From G963674505 sp964575975 (GTDB taxonomy: Bacteria > Desulfobacterota > Desulfobacteria > Desulfobacterales > SKZT01): a stretch of DNA of 7,933 nucleotides. The notes beneath the pieces are model-generated. The model did no database searches, was not told the origin of the DNA, and saw nothing but the letters and a program-made list of their open reading frames with translations. The position numbers and the translations under genes were made by a program. The DNA lies in contig CAZNTU010000254.1 in NCBI GenBank assembly GCA_964575975.1, forward strand, positions 1 through 7,933. Direction: 5' to 3'. Below, piece after piece: positions 7,376-7,933 of this stretch (the first letter of the stretch is position 1; the number at the start of each line of letters is the position of its first letter).

Positions 7376-7933
7376 TCAACCCTTGGCTGCTTTCTTGCCG
7401 TCGCCGTTTTCCGTTTTGTGTTGGGGCTGAATTCTGTTGAACGTTATTTCGAATTCCTTTAAATTGACATTCCGGATATTGACCTGCTTCAGAGTTTGCA
7501 AGTTAACATTGCTGTAAAGTTTGGATTCTTCGAGACGAGTCATGAAATCGGCAACCGTTTTATTATCCAACGCAATGCCGCTAATTGCGATATCCACTGT
7601 AATTTTGGCAGGCTCGGTCGACTTTTTCGTAACCGGAGGCTTTTTTCCTTTTCCTTTTCCTTTCGACTCCTCGCTCATTTGGACCTTTTCGTTGAGCTTG
7701 AAACTCTTGAACCACATTCTGTTGGGAACGACGGTCTTGGTCATTGAATCAAGCATAACGACAGGTTCCTCTCGGTTCGCCTGCAATCTTTTAATGACCT
7801 CGGTCTTGGCAGTGAGAACCTGCAACTTCCTTTTAATTTCGTCTATTTCCTCATTTATCGCTTGATAGGTCTTGAGTTCCAGCCCTTTGAAGGTACCACT
7901 AATTTTCGAACGAAAGCATAGAAACTTGAATCG
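7376..7933 (-). CDS. pilN: Type IV pilus inner-membrane protein PilN, 5' end off window
   Basis: The frame is open to the right edge, giving 185 visible codons ending at TGA 7378-7376. The missing N-terminus should hold the PilM-binding INLLP-type motif and the membrane helix. Visible parts are a coiled coil from about visible residue 18 to 56 (LKTYQAINEEIDEIKRKLQ), the PilN-type turn VVMLDSMTKTVVPNRMWFKS, a Lys/Gly/Pro-rich linker (codons at about 7604-7675), and a ferredoxin-like C-terminal domain with ITVDIAISGIALDNKTVADF and FMTRLEESKLYSNVNLQTL, typical of the family. The protein partners PilO, encoded 22 bases downstream. Two oddities: the linker of about 24 residues is not usual in PilN, and the first 17 visible residues (RFKFLCFRSKISGTFKG) look unlike the expected coiled coil. 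Identity is firm from motifs and operon position; the first codons near the edge are less certain. Confidence 0.92.
   Translation of the reverse strand, partial: RFKFLCFRSKISGTFKGLELKTYQAINEEIDEIKRKLQVLTAKTEVIKRLQANREEPVVMLDSMTKTVVPNRMWFKSFKLNEKVQMSEESKGKGKGKKPPVTKKSTEPAKITVDIAISGIALDNKTVADFMTRLEESKLYSNVNLQTLKQVNIRNVNLKEFEITFNRIQPQHKTENGDGKKAAKG
7643..7663 (-). repeat. Short hexanucleotide repeat in the pilN linker
   Basis: Three near-perfect GGAAAA units on the coding strand (TTTTCC on plus) encode Gly-Lys repeats in the PilN linker. The unit is six bases, so gain or loss of units would stay in frame and only change linker length. Confidence 0.6.

Overview
The window is a single-strand gene block. 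Every supported gene lies on the minus strand, so the biological order runs from the right edge to the left: pilN (5' end missing) - pilO - pilP - pilQ - a large Ig-like repeat lipoprotein (3' end missing). Spacings are 22, 23, 1 and 38 bases, and I see no terminator or promoter between genes, so this looks like one operon. pilM would be expected just off the right edge.

The first four genes encode the type IV pilus alignment complex and outer-membrane secretin. PilN and PilO are inner-membrane coiled-coil proteins, PilP is the periplasmic lipoprotein link, and PilQ is the secretin channel through which the pilus leaves the cell. PilQ is unusually long (1153 residues from the ATG preferred here). 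It carries four AMIN-like beta domains before the N0, N1 and secretin domains. By sequence these fall into an outer pair (1 and 4) and an inner pair (2 and 3).

The left 2.4 kb is the fifth gene. Its frame is open to the window edge (808 codons visible). It starts with a lipoprotein-like signal peptide and a run of eight glycines, followed by invasin/intimin-type Big_1 Ig-like domains. Two domain types alternate in a strict A-B-A-B order with a period of about 200 residues. The second A domain holds an extra stretch of about 40 residues that resembles the end of a signal peptide.

A secretin and lipoproteins show a diderm (Gram-negative) bacterium. A pilNOPQ cluster with an AMIN-expanded PilQ followed by Big_1 repeats would suit a deltaproteobacterial-type lineage (Desulfobacterota, Myxococcota and relatives) or a nearby phylum. 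That placement is inference from gene style only. The Ig-like gene is visibly richer in G/C-ending codons than pilN and pilO. No RNA genes, mobile elements or CRISPR arrays were seen.
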